From NCBI RefSeq assembly GCF_900107095.1, contig NZ_FNOR01000028.1, forward strand, positions 1-38,196: a DNA stretch of 38,196 bases, given 5' to 3'. Position numbers and translations under genes: made by a program. The notes under the pieces are model-generated. The model made no database searches, was not told the origin of the DNA, and saw only the letters and a program-made list of their open reading frames with translations. Positions 36,595 to 38,196 of the stretch are shown here, in pieces. The stretch comes from Collimonas sp. OK242 (GTDB lineage: Bacteria; Pseudomonadota; Gammaproteobacteria; Burkholderiales; Burkholderiaceae_D). The first letter of the stretch is position 1; every line of letters begins with the position of its first letter.

Positions 36595-36942
36595 ATGGGC
36601 GCAATTTTGGAAATAATGAATATCATAGAGAATGAAATTGTTGTTCTAGATATTGCGGGAGCCCGTGCAAGAGTGGTATGTGGCAAGCCTAGCGTCGAAG
36701 CTAGTTTGATTGCATTGGGATTTGTTCCAGAGGGCGATCAATTGGTGAGTCCAATTTCGGATGTTGCGGATAGACAGAAAATTGTCGGTGCACTTATTGA
36801 ATTAGGAGCGCTCTTTGCAAGCGGTCGAGATTGGAGCCCCGCAGAGCTTGTCGACCTCTACCGCGAACAAGCAACTATATTGACGGGCTATCGTATGATT
36901 ACTTGGAAGAATCCGAATCAGTATTTGATTATTGATCGTTGA
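36595..36942 (+). CDS. Orphan immunity-type protein (115 aa)
   Basis: A 115-residue protein of unknown family. It has a strand-rich N-terminal half (NEIVVLDIAGARARVVCGK), a D/Q-rich middle and a C-terminal block GRDWSPAELVDLYREQATI followed by GYRMITWKNPNQYLIIDR, a layout seen in small proteins encoded behind polymorphic toxins. AAGGG stands 8-9 bases before ATG 36595; ATG 36616 is an alternative. Base composition is A/T-rich like its neighbours. Best explanation: another immunity gene kept after loss of its toxin. No biochemical role can be assigned from sequence. Confidence 0.55.
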   Translation: MGAILEIMNIIENEIVVLDIAGARARVVCGKPSVEASLIALGFVPEGDQLVSPISDVADRQKIVGALIELGALFASGRDWSPAELVDLYREQATILTGYRMITWKNPNQYLIIDR

Positions 36943-37058
36943 TGTAGCGGCCATTTGTGGCAAATTCGACGTAGCGTACTACACTACACCTTCGGCGCAA
37001 GAGGCGTGAAATGAGAAATGAACGCAATGTTGTTCGCGAGTGACTGCGCCAATACGGA

Positions 37059-37229
37059 TTAATGGCCGGCCGGGTAAGAGTCGGGGGAAGAATTTGTACT
37101 TCCACCTATGGCCGGCGCTAGCAAGCGGCGCTCATTTCCACCATCTGCACCCGGTATTCCCCGGGCGTATTTCTCCAAAAGCATCTTTACGCTGTGACCT
37201 ATCTGGTTGGCTATGTACGCTGGTGCTAT
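37059..37229 (-). pseudogene. C-terminal fragment of a tyrosine recombinase/integrase
   Basis: On the minus strand a frame ending at 37059 reads PAYIANQIGHSVKMLLEKYA followed by a basic tail, the usual C-terminus of phage-type integrases: the G-H box, then MLLEKYA with the catalytic tyrosine, and a GADGGNERR tail. No remainder of the enzyme is found upstream, so it is a remnant. It overlaps, in antisense, the start of the open frame described at 37198-37530. It hints at a past site-specific integration event at this end of the CDI locus. Confidence 0.5.
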
Positions 37230-37530
37230 GGCCATTACTTCCGACATGAAGCTAGATGTCTCCATGGTCCAACCGATTCAGACCACAGCTACGCCACTGG
37301 TGACAGTTGAGCGAAAAATTGCTCCGCAAACTCCGGCTATCCAATATCCGGGTGGGGGGAATCAAACCTTCTATGATTATCCTACTGGGAGCGTTAAAAC
37401 TGATTATGTGCAGCCGGCGGGGGTTGCGCAACCGTTGGGCGAAAGTTACTCCCCCAGCGTCAACATCAACCCCTTAGCAAGAGGAGCTCTATATGAATCA
37501 AACAATCCCTACTGTAGATATATCCAATGA
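37198..37530 (+). pseudogene. Possible coding fragment before the last immunity-type gene
   Basis: An open frame begins after a TGA at 37195 and runs to 37530. The part from about 37270 on reads like real protein (APQTPAIQYPGGGNQTFYD, then PAGVAQPLGESYSPSVNINP), while the first third overlaps the integrase remnant in antisense and is probably not coding. It has no convincing start and overlaps the next gene by 38 bases. It may be the damaged end of another toxin or of a phage/secreted protein. Low certainty. Confidence 0.3.
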
Positions 37531-37786
37531 CGGAAAGACAATCACTTACAAAGGGGGAGACGGAATTGCAAAATGGATAGTAGGTATTCCTTCATTAGGG
37601 GATTGGCAGCGTCTTGGGCGTGGAGTTTATAAAGAGGAAGCTTTGAAACAAGGGATTTTTCGTTGGCTTAGCGGGATCACCGAAAACGATGTAACGGTAG
37701 TTTTTTCGCCGCATGGGGGCTTGGATTTTAATTTAAGCTATAGTGTTAAAAATGCTAAATTGATAAAAATCTTTGAGACAAGATGA
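37493..37786 (+). CDS. Orphan immunity-type protein (97 aa)
   Basis: A 97-residue gene with the strongest ribosome binding site of this cluster, AGAGGAG (37480-37486) six bases before the ATG. The product starts MNQTIPTVDISNDGKTITYK and includes an aromatic-rich core with WIVGIPSLGDWQRLGRG and a beta-rich C-terminus. No family is recognised. Its size, A/T-rich composition and place after other toxin-tail/immunity-type modules suggest an immunity protein, but it could be an unrelated accessory gene. It ends 85 bp before the right IS element. Confidence 0.5.
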   Translation: MNQTIPTVDISNDGKTITYKGGDGIAKWIVGIPSLGDWQRLGRGVYKEEALKQGIFRWLSGITENDVTVVFSPHGGLDFNLSYSVKNAKLIKIFETR

Positions 37787-37871
37787 GATCCCCCTTTAAT
37801 TTCTGCGCTAACCCTTGGGGTGAAAAACCTTAAGCTTAATCTGGGTCGCTCGAAGCGTGGCAGGTCGATAC

Positions 37872-37897
37872 TGTAGTGGTCAAGTAAATTCGGACAC
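37872..37897 (+). repeat. Terminal inverted repeat (IRR) of the right IS3 copy
   Basis: Read on the plus strand inward it begins TGTAGTGGTC and ends CGGACAC. Its first ten bases equal those of the left IS end (316-342 read on the minus strand), and 19 of the 26 aligned bases agree. A GATAGGT block follows shortly in both. Confidence 0.8.
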
Positions 37898-38196
37898 GGC
37901 GATAGGTTTTTTTGCTGCCATGTTCCGTTCGTAGACGGAGGGCGGCAGATTGCCCAGAACTGAATGCAGACGTTCGTTGTTGTAGAAGCCGACGATGTAG
38001 GCGGCGATATCGATCTTGGCCTCCGCGTGATTGGCATATTGGCGCTGCCACACCCGTTCCATCTTGAGATTCAGGAAGAAGCGTTCGGCAACTGCATTGT
38101 CCCAGCAGTTCCCTTTACGGCTCATGCTGCAGATGAAACCGTGGCTGGTCAACAATGCTTGGTACTGGGCACTTGCGTACTGGCTGCCACGGTCTG
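37880..38196 (-). CDS. IS3-family transposase OrfB (DDE integrase core), partial C-terminus
   Basis: The minus-strand frame enters from the window edge with DRGSQYASAQYQALL, the segment holding the second catalytic Asp of the DDE triad, and continues SMSRKGNCWDNAVAERFF, holding the catalytic Glu (NAVAE), then the usual FYNNERLHSVLG and PPSVYE end. Reading continues past the TTG at 38155, so that codon is not the true start. OrfB, made as OrfAB by frameshifting, cuts and joins the IS ends. The TGA at 37880-37882 lies in the terminal repeat. No damage is visible in the 105 or so codons present. Confidence 0.93.
   Translation of the reverse strand, partial: DRGSQYASAQYQALLTSHGFICSMSRKGNCWDNAVAERFFLNLKMERVWQRQYANHAEAKIDIAAYIVGFYNNERLHSVLGNLPPSVYERNMAAKKPIAVSEFT

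Larger units (their letters stand above)
37872..38196 (-). mobile_element. IS3-family insertion sequence, 3' part (right copy, truncated by window edge)
   Basis: This is the end of an IS3-family element in the same orientation as the left copy. The terminal inverted repeat starts at 37872 with TGTAGTGGTC. The transposase OrfB reads in from the right edge and its stop codon lies inside the repeat, which is common in this family. The tip sequence is shared with the left copy, so both are probably the same or very closely related elements. Only about 325 bp are visible. Confidence 0.85.

Overview
The window looks like an accessory region of a betaproteobacterial chromosome, probably Burkholderiales and possibly Oxalobacteraceae (Collimonas/Herbaspirillum-like). 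This rests on the flavour of the proteins (EpsA-type LuxR regulator, TpsB/CdiA-type two-partner system with an extended signal peptide, DUF746-like zinc-ribbon protein) and mixed, mid-range base composition. The genus is an inference. Almost every gene reads on the + strand. The two edges are partial copies of IS3-family elements in the same orientation (transposase on the - strand), with matching terminal inverted repeats that end at positions 342 and 37872. They enclose about 37.5 kb of secretion and competition genes.

Region 1 (343-19654) is a glycosyltransferase plus type I secretion cluster. After a ~1 kb gene-free leader with a perfect 20-bp palindrome and a candidate promoter come a GT4 glycosyltransferase, a GT-B (UGT/MurG-like) glycosyltransferase and an NAD-dependent epimerase/dehydratase (ATGA overlap). 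These are followed by a HlyB-type ABC exporter with an inactive C39-like domain, a small lipoprotein, a 2,905-residue RTX protein with an N-terminal class-3-type lipase head, a HlyD-type adaptor and a TolC-type outer-membrane channel (the last two overlap). ABC, HlyD and TolC form a complete type I exporter for the giant RTX protein. The glycosyl genes may make a glycan or glycolipid, or modify the secreted protein; that link is inferred from position only.

Region 2 (19655-22428) holds a small unknown protein, a 660-bp gene-poor stretch with two tight palindromes, and an unusual 453-residue protein with four tandem SANT/HTH-like repeats followed by two zinc ribbons and a further HTH.

Region 3 (22429-36139) is a two-partner secretion (type Vb) / contact-dependent inhibition-like locus. 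It has an EpsA-like LuxR regulator, a TpsB transporter, a lipoprotein with a transferrin-binding-protein-like beta-barrel signature, a 3,186-residue CdiA-like exoprotein with ESPR signal and a C-terminal polymorphic toxin, and a Tsi6-like immunity gene overlapping the toxin by ATGA.

Region 4 (36139-37871) looks like a graveyard of displaced toxin/immunity modules. Short start-less C-terminal toxin remnants alternate with small, A/T-rich, well-preserved immunity-type genes, next to a fragment of a tyrosine recombinase C-terminus and the right IS element. The most interesting points are the TbpB-like lipoprotein inside a TPS operon, the toxin/Tsi6-like pair with its orphan immunity array, the tandem-SANT double zinc-ribbon protein, and the lipase-headed RTX giant with its accompanying lipoprotein and glycosyl genes.
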